Shown here: positions 11,064 to 20,057 of the stretch, one piece after another
Numbering within the stretch: the stretch's first letter is position 1
Layout: the number at the start of each line of letters is the position of its first letter
Source: Phycisphaeraceae bacterium
Lineage (GTDB): Bacteria > Planctomycetota > Phycisphaerae > Phycisphaerales > UBA1924
NCBI GenBank assembly: GCA_019636845.1
Contig: JAHBWV010000001.1
Span: forward strand, 620,001-684,000
DNA: 64,000 nucleotides
Direction: 5' to 3'
Notes under the pieces: generated by a model
The model's input: only the letters and a program-made list of their open reading frames with translations
The model's database searches: none
Told to the model about the DNA's origin: nothing
Made by a program: the position numbers and the translations under genes

Positions 11064-11918
11064 ATGGATGCCGTACTCGCGAACGCAGCACGACCTCGCA
11101 AGCGGCTCTCTGTGCTGCCCGGATTCGGATTGACCATGGGGTTCTCTGTCACGTACATGAGTTTGATTGTGTTTCTCCCGCTCTCAACGCTGTTCCTGAT
11201 GACGGCGCGTCTTTCGTGGGATGAGTTCTGGGGCATCGTGTCGAACGATCGGGTCCTTGCTGCGTATGGGCTCAGCATCGGTGGGGCGATGGTTGCGGCG
11301 AGCGTGAACACGATCTTCGGTGTGATCATCGCCTGGGTGCTGGTGCGCTACTCGTTCCCGGGCAAGAAGATCATGGACGGCTTGGTGGATCTGCCGTTCG
11401 CGCTGCCGACAGCGGTTGCGGGCATTGCACTGACGGCGATCTACGCCGAGAACGGCTGGCTGGGGCAGTTCCTTGCGCCGCTGGGAATCAAGGCGGCGTA
11501 CAGCCGCGTTGGCGTCGTGATTGCGATGATTCTGGTGAGTCTGCCGTTTGTGGTGCGGACGGTTCAGCCGGTGCTCGAGGATCTTGATGCGGAGATCGAG
11601 GAGGCGGCGGCGTCGCTCGGCGCGCGGCGATGGGCATCCTTTCTGCGTGTGATCTTTCCGACGCTGCTTCCCGCGATCCTCACGGGCATGGCGATCTCCT
11701 TTGCCAAGGCCGTCGGTGAGTACGGGTCGATCATCTTCATCGCGGGCAATCTGCCCGGGAAGACCGAGATTGCGCCGCTGCTGATCTACCTGCGTCTTGA
11801 GGAGTTCAATTACCCTGCCGCGACGGCGATCGCGGTCGGCATGCTCGCGGTCTCATTCGTGATGCTGCTGGTCATCAACCTCTTGCAGGCGTGGACGCGC
11901 CGGAGCTCGCAGACGTGA
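11064..11918 (+). CDS. cysT: Sulfate ABC transporter permease CysT
   Basis: A 284-residue inner-membrane permease with about six hydrophobic helices. The ABC-permease EAA loop reads EEAAASLGARRWASFLRVIFP (about residues 176-196), where it would dock with CysA, and the family stretch LPFALPTAVAGIALTAIYA lies at about 111-129. It is the first of the two permease subunits, 145 bases after the binding-protein gene and 48 before cysW. Confidence 0.94.
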   Translation: MDAVLANAARPRKRLSVLPGFGLTMGFSVTYMSLIVFLPLSTLFLMTARLSWDEFWGIVSNDRVLAAYGLSIGGAMVAASVNTIFGVIIAWVLVRYSFPGKKIMDGLVDLPFALPTAVAGIALTAIYAENGWLGQFLAPLGIKAAYSRVGVVIAMILVSLPFVVRTVQPVLEDLDAEIEEAAASLGARRWASFLRVIFPTLLPAILTGMAISFAKAVGEYGSIIFIAGNLPGKTEIAPLLIYLRLEEFNYPAATAIAVGMLAVSFVMLLVINLLQAWTRRSSQT

Positions 11919-11966
11919 TCGAATCAAACACGAGCATGGCGTTCATGCTTCGGGAGGGTTACTGAC

Positions 11967-12887
11967 ATGGCTGGCGGCGGTGCGACATTGATGGCCGGCA
12001 TGCGTGCGCGTTCCGCGGCGGGGCGCGTCTCCAACCAGGATGCCATCTGGTTCAAGTGGATGCTGATCTCACTCGCCGCCATGTTCCTGACGCTCATGCT
12101 GGTGCTGCCGCTCGCGGTGGTGGTGTACGAGGCGCTCTCGCGAGGGGTCGGGACTTTCTGGAAAGCGGCGGTGGACAAGGACGCACTGGCTGCGATGCGC
12201 CTGACGCTGCTGACTGTGGCGTTCGCGGTTCCTCTGAATCTGGCCTTTGGTGTGGCGTGCGCCTGGGCGGTCGCGAAGTTCAGGTTTCCCGGGAAAAGCT
12301 TCTTTGTGACACTCCTCGACCTGCCCTTCAGCATATCGCCTGTGATCGCGGGCATGATCTTCGTGCTTCTGTTCGGTGCGAGAGGTGTCTTGGCCGGGAC
12401 GTGGGTCGGCAACTGGATGGCGGAGAACGGGATCAAGATCATCTTTGCACCGCCCGGCATTGTGCTTGCCACGATCTTCGTCACGGTGCCGTTCATTGCG
12501 AGGGAACTGATCCCCTTGATGCAGGCGCAAGGGCGGGAAGAGGAAGAGGCGGCGATCTCGCTCGGCGCGACGGGAATCAAGACATTCCTTCGAGTGACAC
12601 TGCCGAACATCAAGTGGGGGCTGTTGTACGGGGTGATCTTGTGCAACGCACGGGCGATGGGCGAGTTTGGGGCTGTGTCGGTCGTGTCCGGCCACATTCG
12701 CGGGAAGACGAACACGATGCCGCTGCATGTGGAGGTGCTGAACGGCGAGTACCAGTTCGCCGCGGCTTTCGCGATCGCGGCGATTCTGGTCCTTATGGCG
12801 GTTCTCACTCTGGTGGCCAAGAGCATCGTTGAGTGGCAGGCGGCCCGGGAGTTCGCACGTCTTGCAAACGCGGAAGGGGCTCAGTGA
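11967..12887 (+). CDS. cysW: Sulfate ABC transporter permease CysW
   Basis: A 306-residue second permease subunit with a cytoplasmic N-terminal ~25 residues and about six membrane helices. It has [20 protein letters not shown] and the EAA loop as [40 protein letters not shown] residues near the end (read here as [18 protein letters not shown]) are typical of CysW. The stop codon is one base short of the cysA start, so translation is probably coupled. Confidence 0.94.
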   Translation: MAGGGATLMAGMRARSAAGRVSNQDAIWFKWMLISLAAMFLTLMLVLPLAVVVYEALSRGVGTFWKAAVDKDALAAMRLTLLTVAFAVPLNLAFGVACAWAVAKFRFPGKSFFVTLLDLPFSISPVIAGMIFVLLFGARGVLAGTWVGNWMAENGIKIIFAPPGIVLATIFVTVPFIARELIPLMQAQGREEEEAAISLGATGIKTFLRVTLPNIKWGLLYGVILCNARAMGEFGAVSVVSGHIRGKTNTMPLHVEVLNGEYQFAAAFAIAAILVLMAVLTLVAKSIVEWQAAREFARLANAEGAQ

Positions 12888-12888
12888 C

Positions 12889-13959
12889 ATGTCGATTGAG
12901 GTGTTCAATATCACCAAGAGGTTCGGTGCGTTCACGGCACTCGACAACGTCAGTCTGCATGTGCCCTCTGGCGAGCTCGTCGCGCTTCTGGGTCCTTCTG
13001 GATCGGGTAAGACAACACTCCTGCGCGTGATCGCGGGCTTGGAGTCGCCCGACAAGGGAACGGTGCTCTTCGATGGTGGCGACATCACTGAGCAGCACGT
13101 GCGGCAGCGCCAGGTGGGTTTCGTGTTCCAGCATTACGCACTCTTCAAGCACATGAGCGTGTTCAAGAACATCGCGTTCGGGCTGCGTGTCAGGACCCGT
13201 GCAACGCGGCCCAGTGCGAGGGACATCGAGCAACGCGTCATGCGGCTGCTGAAGCTTGTTCAGCTGGACAAGTTCGCCAACCGCTATCCCTCGCAGTTGT
13301 CGGGCGGTCAGCGTCAGCGTGTAGCCCTCGCCCGTGCACTCGCCGTGGAGCCGCGTGTGCTTCTGCTTGACGAGCCGTTCGGCGCACTCGACGCGAAGGT
13401 GCGTGTTGAATTGAGGCGGTGGCTGCGTCGGCTGCACGAGGAGATACACGTCACGAGCGTGTTTGTCACCCACGACCAGGAAGAGGCGATGGAGGTTGCG
13501 GATCGGATCGTGGTGATGAGCAACGGGCGGATCGAGCAGGTCGGTGCGCCTGAGGATGTCTATCACCACCCTGCGAACCCGTTTGTCTACAACTTCCTCG
13601 GCAACGTCAACCTCTTTCACGCCCGCGTCGTGAACGGGAGGCCCGAGATCACGGGGAGCGGCCCGGGACTCGGTGTCGACTCGAAGACCCGGGCGCATGA
13701 CCGGGCCGAGGCGTTGGTCTATGTGCGGCCGCACATGATGGACATCGACGCGATCCCACGGGGTGACATCAGCGTCAGAGCAAGGGTCAAGCATGTGAAC
13801 GCCGCGGGTCCGCTGGTGAAGGTGGAACTGACTGCGCCCGAGAACGACGACATCCACGTGGAGTTGCCCCAGGAGCGATACCGCTCCCTTCGGTTGAAGC
13901 AGGGAGATGACGTGTTCGTCATTCCGCGGGACATGCGACTGTTCGTGAATGCGGGGTAG
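12889..13959 (+). CDS. cysA: Sulfate ABC transporter ATPase CysA
   Basis: A 356-residue ATPase subunit. The N-terminal nucleotide-binding domain has Walker [10 protein letters not shown] (about residues 35-43), Q-loop FVFQHYALF, signature [16 protein letters not shown], Walker [12 protein letters not shown] and H-loop VTHDQ. The C-terminal ~120 residues form the TOBE/CysA regulatory domain. ATG 12889 overlaps the end of cysW closely and is preceded by GGAAGGGG; an earlier in-frame start at 12829 would lie inside cysW and is rejected. Confidence 0.95.
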   Translation: MSIEVFNITKRFGAFTALDNVSLHVPSGELVALLGPSGSGKTTLLRVIAGLESPDKGTVLFDGGDITEQHVRQRQVGFVFQHYALFKHMSVFKNIAFGLRVRTRATRPSARDIEQRVMRLLKLVQLDKFANRYPSQLSGGQRQRVALARALAVEPRVLLLDEPFGALDAKVRVELRRWLRRLHEEIHVTSVFVTHDQEEAMEVADRIVVMSNGRIEQVGAPEDVYHHPANPFVYNFLGNVNLFHARVVNGRPEITGSGPGLGVDSKTRAHDRAEALVYVRPHMMDIDAIPRGDISVRARVKHVNAAGPLVKVELTAPENDDIHVELPQERYRSLRLKQGDDVFVIPRDMRLFVNAG

Positions 13960-13967
13960 CCGCGACC

Positions 13968-15329
13968 ATGCGAACCATCGCGATCATCGGCGGCGGCTTC
14001 AGCGGTCTGGCGGCTGCGCTGCATGTGTCTCGGCGTGCCAATGGCATTTGTCGGATGGTGCTGATCGATGATGCGGAGCGTGTCGGATTGGGCGTGGCAT
14101 ATCGCACGACGCGGCCGGAGCATCTGCTCAACGTGCGCGCGGCAAGGATGAGCGCGCTGCATCACGAGCCCGATCACTTCGTCCAATGGCTGCGTGCCCG
14201 CAAGTACCCCTTCGGAGGCGATGATTTCGTGCCTCGGGCGGTGTTCGGTGCGTATCTGACTGAGCTGTATGAGGAGTTACGAGCCGCAGGACACGTGGAT
14301 CACGTGCGATCACGGTGCATCGCGCTGCCGCAGAGAGAGCGGGGGCGTGCGATCACGCTGGCGAACGGCGAGGTGTTCGTCGCTGATGCGGCCGTGCTGG
14401 CGCTTGGCAACGGGCCTCCGACGGAGATTCTCGTCACGAAGAACGGGGGGCCAGCCACGGATGGCAGAGTTGTGCAGGACCCGTGGCGTGGGATGGGCAG
14501 GATGCACATCTCGCCGGATGCCAGGATCGCCCTGATCGGCGCAGGACTGACCGCGGTCGATATGGTCCTCACGCTCGACGCGATTGGTCATAGAGCCCCG
14601 ATCACGATCTTGTCGAGACGAGGGATGATTGCCTGCGGCCACGGTGCTCCCGGGAGGGCGGCGGTCGTGCCGCTCGACCCTTCGAGAGTCATCGGACTCT
14701 CCCCGCGCATGGCGACCCGATGGATTCGGCGCGCATGCCAGGCGGAGGTCGAAGCAGGCGGCGATTGGCGCACGGTGATCGATTCGCTCCGGCCGGTCAC
14801 ACAAAGCGTGTGGGCGGCATGGACGATCGCGGAGCGTGGGGTGTTTCTTTGTCACCTGCGAACGCTCTGGGATGTGCACAGGCACAGGATGGCGCCGTCG
14901 ATCGCGGAGCGGATCGGGCACCACCTGAAAGTCGGGCGATTACGAGTGCTCCGGGCGAGGGTTCATTCGATTGAGTTGCTGGAGAGAGGCCTATGCGTTC
15001 GTACGACGCGTCATGATCCGGAGTCGTGCGAGGACTCATCGCTCTCATTTGATCTGGTGATCAACTGCACCGGCCCCGGCACGAATCCGGGTCGGTGGGG
15101 TGATCCTCTCATCAATGGATTGCTCGATCGGGCCGAGGCGAGAGTAGACGCTCTCGGACTTGGACTGGAGACGGACCAGCACGGCCGTCTGCATGGCGAA
15201 GATCACTCCGTCTCGCGCGGGCTCTTCTCGCTTGGCCCACTCCGGCGACCATCGCTCTGGGAGACGATCGCGGTTCCCGAGATCCGGGAGCAGGCGTCGT
15301 TCCTCGCGGACGCGATTCTGAAGGCCTGA
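13968..15329 (+). CDS. FAD/NAD(P)-binding oxidoreductase of unknown substrate
   Basis: A 453-residue flavoprotein of the FAD-NAD(P)-binding family (NAD_binding_9 type). The N-terminus has the dinucleotide fold AIIGGGFSGLAAALH (residues 4-18), followed by VGLGVAYRTTRPEHLLNVRA, which is characteristic of this family. A second Rossmann motif lies at RIALIGAGLTAVDMVLTLD (about 184-202). It starts 8 bases after cysA and is therefore probably the last gene of the sigma-54 sulfate operon. A role in processing a sulfur or amine compound brought in by the transporter is possible but unproven. Confidence 0.8.
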   Translation: MRTIAIIGGGFSGLAAALHVSRRANGICRMVLIDDAERVGLGVAYRTTRPEHLLNVRAARMSALHHEPDHFVQWLRARKYPFGGDDFVPRAVFGAYLTELYEELRAAGHVDHVRSRCIALPQRERGRAITLANGEVFVADAAVLALGNGPPTEILVTKNGGPATDGRVVQDPWRGMGRMHISPDARIALIGAGLTAVDMVLTLDAIGHRAPITILSRRGMIACGHGAPGRAAVVPLDPSRVIGLSPRMATRWIRRACQAEVEAGGDWRTVIDSLRPVTQSVWAAWTIAERGVFLCHLRTLWDVHRHRMAPSIAERIGHHLKVGRLRVLRARVHSIELLERGLCVRTTRHDPESCEDSSLSFDLVINCTGPGTNPGRWGDPLINGLLDRAEARVDALGLGLETDQHGRLHGEDHSVSRGLFSLGPLRRPSLWETIAVPEIREQASFLADAILKA

Positions 15330-15374
15330 GGCAGCCAGTGCCCCATCAACGCCATGCGCCGGCGCGTGAGCCAG

Positions 15375-15515
15375 CGTCGAAGCATGTGCCTTTGCCACGC
15401 GGTCCCGCGTGCAAGGCGTGTCTCAGCCCTGATCTGACAGCCAGATGGGGCAAGTACGGCTACTACTCGAAGTGCAACGCATGCAGCGCGAGCACGGCGA
15501 TGCCGACCGTGTGCT
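15375..15515 (+). pseudogene. Zinc-ribbon fragment, remnant of a larger protein
   Basis: A short stretch reads CKACLSPDLTARWGKYGYYSKCNAC followed by VCSACG (shown here as motif spacing C-x2-C ... C-x2-C ... C-x2-C). It resembles the C-terminal zinc ribbons of nuclease-related or topoisomerase-like proteins. No matching N-terminal domain or sensible start codon is present, and it abuts a truncated IS3 element, so it is best read as debris at the island boundary. Confidence 0.3.
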
Positions 15516-15519
15516 CGGC

Positions 15520-15930
15520 ATGCGGGGCAGAGGGTCAGCCGTCGGATCGTTGCCGCGATGAACTCCGGACCGTTGTCGCAGAGGATGTGCCGGGGCACGC
15601 CCCGTGACGTGAACAGGTCGATCAACGACTCCATCCCACAGGGCTCGATGCCTTCCCACAATGGTCGGTGGCCTCCTTCAGGATCGAGATGTCGATCGCC
15701 TGGTCCGCCACCAGCCGCTTGAGACGCGCGTTCTCCAGTTCGAGCTCCTTCAGCCGCCGCGCCTCGTCGGCCTTCATCCCGCCGTACTGGCTCCGCCATC
15801 GCGCGTACGTGGGCTCGCTGACGCCCAGCGCCTGCACGATCTGCGCGATGCTCCGACCCGCCGCCAGCATGGCGTCGGCCTCACGCAGCTTGCTCACGAT
15901 CTGTTCCGCCGAATGTCTCGTTCGCTTCAT
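15520..15930 (-). pseudogene. IS3-family element remnant (orfA plus a piece of orfB)
   Basis: OrfA begins at 15930 and reads MKRTRHSAEQIVSKLREAD, an HTH_Tnp_1 protein with a leucine-zipper-like ELENARLKRLVADQAID tail, typical of IS3/IS407-group orfA. It then breaks off, and only a fragment of the OrfB integrase core survives (LIDLFTSRGVPRHILCDNGPEF, about 15535-15640), in another frame. The OrfB N-terminus and C-terminus with the catalytic Glu are missing, so it cannot transpose. Confidence 0.8.
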
Positions 15931-16105
15931 GGTCCAGAGTCTCCGGGGCCGTGCCGCGGCCCGACGGGACTCTCATAGTTGCTGGTTCAGGATTCGGGGG
16001 GCAGGTCACTGCTTACCCTCTGCCGAGAGAATCCGCTCAGCTAGTCATGACCCAAACGGTTTAGATGACATCGTTGTACGGCATGTCCCTTTACAAGAGT
16101 AGTCT
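15931..16105. other. Spacer between IS3 remnant and the low-GC orphan gene
   Basis: Base composition falls sharply towards the right. It presumably contains the left end of the IS3 element and the promoter of the orphan gene; I can define neither. Confidence 0.3.
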
Positions 16106-16756
16106 ATGCGAATGCATGCTATTGTGAATTGGTATACATCGAGCAATGTACGCTTTGCGTCTCACTGCGGCGCAATAGATGCAGCTGTGCGATGGATGGT
16201 CGATGCCGGATCTGTCACGCTCTATAGGATGCCTGCTGATGGGGCTAACGAGACCGATGCATCGATGGTGCCGTATTCAATCGCAGCAGTTGAGCGTATG
16301 TGTCTGGAGGCGGACTCGTCTCATCACCCTCACACAGTTGGATTCTGGAATGCTGAGGCACGCGCACAGTTGTATCAGCTGTTCATATCATTGAGTAAAT
16401 CATCGTATGTACCATGCATGGTGTCGCTCGATAGACCGGGAAGCGTGATCACGATCTATACATACGCAGAGCAGCTTTGCAATGCGGCAAGCGTCCTATC
16501 TGCACGAAGATCTCGAGCTATTGATATTGATACGGCACAACATCTGGCAATGTCGCGACACAGTCCGCGGCGTGGGTGGGCGGGGATTGTCACATATCTA
16601 TGCGATAGCCAGATGCACGCCATCGACGGATTCATGTCACGGCGTCACGGCGACGGCGTCCTGTACGTGATGGATCGGCAACTTGCCGAGAGCGGTGTCG
16701 AGGCACGAGCCGCCGCGATCCTGCGGCTCCAACCGCTCTATGACTCGCTCATGTGA
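16106..16756 (+). CDS. Orphan hypothetical protein, atypical composition
   Basis: A 216-residue open frame with no motif I recognise. It is Ser/Ala/Met-rich, lacks obvious membrane segments, and includes several Cys and His residues without regular spacing. Its codon use is clearly more AT-rich (many ATA, TAT, GCA codons) than that of its neighbours, which points to recent acquisition. It is followed immediately by a truncated recombinase tail and sits between IS3 debris and island repeats. It could be cargo of a degraded mobile element. Start chosen at the first ATG after an in-frame stop; there is no clear ribosome site. Confidence 0.5.
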   Translation: MRMHAIVNWYTSSNVRFASHCGAIDAAVRWMVDAGSVTLYRMPADGANETDASMVPYSIAAVERMCLEADSSHHPHTVGFWNAEARAQLYQLFISLSKSSYVPCMVSLDRPGSVITIYTYAEQLCNAASVLSARRSRAIDIDTAQHLAMSRHSPRRGWAGIVTYLCDSQMHAIDGFMSRRHGDGVLYVMDRQLAESGVEARAAAILRLQPLYDSLM

Positions 16757-16861
16757 GAGCCAGCATCGCCGCAATGAATCGAGTGAGTCGAATGCTCCGC
16801 CATCTCGTGTCGATCTTCCTGCTCGCCTTGAGTGCATCGGCCACGATGAACGACTACGAAG

Positions 16862-17216
16862 GGGGCGGCTGATCGTCGCACCCAACGGCCGCGACCTGAC
16901 GCCGCGGCTGGGTGCGCACCTCCGACCCGAGCCCGCGCCGCACCTGGTCCGAGCGATCGGGCAGGCGTTTGCGCTGCATGAGGAACTGCTGGCGACCGGG
17001 GATGAGGTGAACGATGTGGCCCGGCGCCTCAGTCTGCATCCCGGCCGCGCACACCACTTGCTGCATCTGACGCGACTGAGCCCGGACGTGATCCGCGCGG
17101 TGCTGACGGGAACCATCGGACGCAGGATCGCGCTGACGGATCTGCACGCCGCGGCGGACCACATCGAGTGGACGACGCAGCACAAGCACCTGCGCTTGCC
17201 AGCAATCCACGACTGA
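16862..17216 (+). pseudogene. C-terminal fragment of a large serine recombinase
   Basis: About 115 residues starting near LIVAPNGRDLTPRLG align almost residue for residue with the last ~115 residues of the intact recombinase at 39933-41927 (AIVAPDGRDLTPRLG onward, through RAHHLLHLTRLSPDVIRAV to HLRLP). This is the terminal HTH-like segment typical of DUF2924-associated recombinases. The catalytic and zinc-ribbon domains are absent. It marks the right end of a second, eroded copy of the same kind of island. Confidence 0.85.
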
Positions 17217-18359
17217 TGAGAGGACGGGAGTCGGTGAGGCGTCGTCGCGTCGCGCCGCATTCGAGGCCATCACGGAAACCAGTACGCGTGCCGCCCCACG
17301 AGCCAATCCGTGCCTCTGGGGACGCATGCGAGGACTCGTGACGTGCCCGAGTCACCGCGACACTGTCGAGTCTCAGAGCCATCGGCCCGATCGCGGCCTA
17401 AGAGCGCTCTGAGCGGCTCAGAGCACGCCGCGCGGGCGACGAAAACGCAAGGATCTCGCGAGAAATCCGCGACATTGGCCGCGTCGCTCTGAGCGCGCAC
17501 GGGCAGTCGGGGATGGAAGCGGAAAGGGGGGGATGCACTGCGCTCGGCAGCGCCTCGCTTCGTGGCGCCTTCGGCGTCGAACTCCCCCGTCACGCTGCGC
17601 GTGGCCGGGTGTTCTCATCCCCGCCACAATCAGGCGGGGGACTTGATGCGAGTCCATGCATCAACGGTGTGAGGGAGTGCCCTCGAACACGACTCTGGGT
17701 GTGGCAACCATCTCTGATGAATCGGGGGTTCGAATCACCTGCTCTGACAGCAGGAACCTCCGGCCCCAGAGGACCGGCTCAAAGTGGCACAGGATGGCAG
17801 GAAATGTCCTGAAATGTCAGGATCTGGGTGGCGGATTTGGCAGAGGTTGCGAGCGGTCGAAGTGGCCTAAGTCTTTGCGAGGCAAATGGTTGTGCGTGAC
17901 TCATTGCACAAGGTCTGACACGGGTGCGATTGGCTGGTAACGGACTGCTCGTGAGGCGTTCGATCTCGCCCGCCCGAGTCACTCAGGGGCGTGCCCAGAG
18001 GCACCAAGCTGGCTTGGCTGCGGCCGCTCAGAAGGGGTTCTTTCCCCAGAATCTGCAGGATTTGCAAGAGCCGGTGGGGTGCGAGGGTTGCTCGCGACGG
18101 AACACCGAGAGAACTCGGCGCGGATCCTCCCTGAGCCACTTGAGCATGTCATGTGAACAGTGCAACCGGGTAAACACCCTGAAGCGCACGACTCTCATGT
18201 TCTTCGCGTACACGCATCATGCGGCGCAAGTGACAATGTCACATGAAGATACGTCATGACTTGGCCGCCTTCGTGCTGAATCCTCAGTCGTCTTTTGTGC
18301 TGAACGGACTTGCGAGACACGAATCGGTATGTATGCTGGGGCCTGCTTGGAGGATCTGC
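17217..18359. other. Gene-free island tail, about 1.1 kb
   Basis: I see no credible gene. 17313-17380 matches 42125-42192, and about 17770-17860 resembles 42480-42560 (GGCACA..TGGCAGGAAATG followed by TGAAATGTC copies). Short repeats of AAATGTC/TGGCAG occur. A GGGTTCGAATC at about 17726-17736 looks like a tRNA T-arm, but no acceptor or anticodon stem can be drawn around it. Confidence 0.6.
17313..17380 (+). repeat. 68-bp direct repeat, copy 1 (island tail)
   Basis: This stretch, from CCTCTGGG to TCTCAGAGCC, matches 42125-42192 with about three mismatches. Both copies lie a few hundred bases downstream of a serine-recombinase C-terminus, so the repeat belongs to the shared end of the two islands. 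Confidence 0.8.
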
Positions 18360-18860
18360 ATGAACATCACTCGGACGCTCGCGTGCTTCTTTGGTATCCA
18401 TGTGATCGGGCTGCTCGCGTACACGGCTGACTGCAGCGGGCAGGACTTCAATGGAGACGGAACTCCCGACTTCATAGAAGCGGTCGCCGTGGCTCCAGGT
18501 GTCCCGACAACGGGAGCGGTCGTTGTTCGCTCAGGCGTTGACAACGCAGTCCTCTTTGTGATCGAAGCCCCCGATCCCGACGACGCCTTCGGCTGGGACT
18601 TCGAGATCCTGCCGGACATCAACGGCGATGGTGTGCCGGAGATCGCGGTCGCAGCGCCTCGCTCGCACCTCTGGACCGACGCGATAGGCCGCGTGTTCGT
18701 GCATTCGGGCGCAACCGGCGACCGGTTGTTCGCGCTTCGCGGGCGGCGGGGCGATCGCATCGGCTTCACGTTGGGCGGATCTCACGATGTGAATGACGAC
18801 GGCGTGCAGGACATTTTCGCGACGGGGATGCGCCTTGATCAGATCGGTATGCCGCGCTGA
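18360..18860 (+). CDS. Short secreted FG-GAP (integrin-alpha-like) repeat protein, probably truncated
   Basis: A 166-residue protein with a signal peptide (hydrophobic core FFGIHVIGLLAYTAD, cleavage near DCSGQ) followed by calcium-binding-like DFNGDGTPDF, DINGDGVPEIAVAAP and DVNDDGVQDI motifs spaced at about 65 and 60 residues, typical of FG-GAP/VCBS repeats. ATG 18360 has GGAGG 7 bases upstream. Full-length relatives carry many more repeats; this one stops just after the third motif and is followed directly by an unrelated HINT fragment, so a deletion has probably cut it short. Confidence 0.6.
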   Translation: MNITRTLACFFGIHVIGLLAYTADCSGQDFNGDGTPDFIEAVAVAPGVPTTGAVVVRSGVDNAVLFVIEAPDPDDAFGWDFEILPDINGDGVPEIAVAAPRSHLWTDAIGRVFVHSGATGDRLFALRGRRGDRIGFTLGGSHDVNDDGVQDIFATGMRLDQIGMPR

Positions 18861-18903
18861 CCGGCATGAGCATCCAGCACGCGGCGGCGGGCGAGGTGTT
18901 CAC

Positions 18904-19200
18904 CGTACAACCTCGAAGTCCAAGACTTCCACACGTACTTTGTGGGTGAAGCGGGTGTGTGGGTGCACAATGTCGGCGGCACCGAGTGCCAGCGAGTCGT
19001 CCGGGCGTTCCTGCACAAGATCCGGGTCCATCACCCGGACAACCCGGTCGCCGCCTATGCCAGCGTCCGAAACCAGATGCAGGGCATGTCCGACGCCATC
19101 CACCGCGGGCTGGTGGACGAGGTGCTGGGTAAGATCGACAAGATGAACGCTCTGGGTACACTCAGCGTGCGGTGGAGAACGCTGGGAATCGATCCGGACA
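18904..19200 (+). pseudogene. HINT-domain tail of a polymorphic toxin, fragment
   Basis: The frame YNLEVQDFHTYFVG...VWVHN is the hallmark C-terminal end of pretoxin HINT (Hedgehog/intein-like) domains, which in polymorphic toxins sit just before the variable toxic tip. About 75 further residues (from GGTECQRVVRAFLHK) would be the toxin tip, which I cannot classify. There is no start codon or upstream Rhs/HINT body, and the frame is broken at the YNLEV junction, so this is debris from a recombination event. Confidence 0.65.
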
Positions 19201-19475
19201 TGCGAGCTGAGCGGCGCCGAGATGATCGAGCAGCTCGGTCGCGCGCAGCATCTTTCCGACCGACCAGGCTTGGAAGAGACAGTCTCTGGGAACTTTGGGT
19301 GGCTCCGCGTCCAGAATCTCCGAGACTCCGTCGATGCCTCCGTAGTCCAATTGACGCCCAAGAGGTTCCAGAAACCGCTGGCGGGCTGTGCGAGCGTTTT
19401 CGCTCGTACGGCCATGAACGTTGAGCCACGCCTCGGCGACCCATAGGGGCGCCATCAAGCACTGCAAGGCCCAGT
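19190..19475 (-). pseudogene. C-terminal fragment of a glycogen debranching enzyme
   Basis: On the minus strand about 90 residues read WLNVHG...FLEPLGRQL...GGIDGVSEILDAEPPKVPRDC...QAWSVGKMLRATELL. This pattern (SEI-D-..P..PRGC..QAWSV..LLR) is the conserved end of amylo-alpha-1,6-glucosidase (GDE C-terminal) proteins. The rest of the enzyme is missing and the fragment meets the HINT remnant tail to tail. Confidence 0.6.
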
Positions 19476-19575
19476 TCACCCGCGATCAACGGCGGAGCTT
19501 GCGGCGAATAGTCGAAGGGGCTTGGGATGAGCTCCAACACGAGATTCAAGACGGAAAGGCAAACAGCCAGCGCCG

Positions 19576-20004
19576 CTACTGCGGCTGCCCGATCGCGACC
19601 CACCCGCCCTCTTTGTTGATGAGGTCTTTCAAGGATGTGCCCGCGAAGACTCGCTCAATCGACTCCATCTGCGCATCGAGCAGACGATGAAGCGGGCAGA
19701 GGTCGGCGTGACACGGGAGCCCCAGTGGACAGCGATTGATTCGAGGAAGCTCGCCGTCTGATGCATTCAGCACGTCGAGAACGGTGATCGATTCCGGTGG
19801 ACGCGCGAGATTGAAGCCGCCCGAAGAGCCTCGGCTCGCGGTCAGCACCCCGTGCTTACACAGCATGCGCAAGATCTTCTGAAGATAACCCGTCGGTACA
19901 TTGATCGACTCTGCGATGTCTTTCGCACGTACCGGATCGGTCTCCGTGTGTGCCGCGAGATGGACGACAGCCCGCAGAGCGTACTCGGTTGTCTGTGAGA
20001 TCAT
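19576..20004 (-). CDS. Rrf2-family regulator with three-cysteine motif, nrf operon
   Basis: A 142-residue Rrf2 transcription factor. The winged-helix N-terminus reads MISQTTEYALRAVVHLA, with recognition region VPTGYLQKILRMLCKHGVL and wing GSSGGFNLARP. The C-terminal cysteine cluster is C-x5-C-x4-C in RCPLGLPCHADLC, suitable for an Fe-S cluster as in NsrR/IscR-type proteins. It is the last gene of the minus-strand nrf operon, 53 bases after the outer-membrane gene, and is the best candidate for a nitric-oxide- or redox-sensing regulator of nitrite respiration. ATG 20004 is chosen at the family N-terminus. Confidence 0.88.
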   Translation of the reverse strand: MISQTTEYALRAVVHLAAHTETDPVRAKDIAESINVPTGYLQKILRMLCKHGVLTASRGSSGGFNLARPPESITVLDVLNASDGELPRINRCPLGLPCHADLCPLHRLLDAQMESIERVFAGTSLKDLINKEGGWVAIGQPQ

Positions 20005-20057
20005 GCTGCGTCTCCTGCGGAGTGAATTGCCCTCGCCGTCGCACGGAGGCAAGGCAG

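Noticed and set aside
17720..17760. tRNA-like GGGTTCGAATC element
   Set aside because: Only a T-arm-like string is present; no acceptor, D or anticodon stems can be formed around it.
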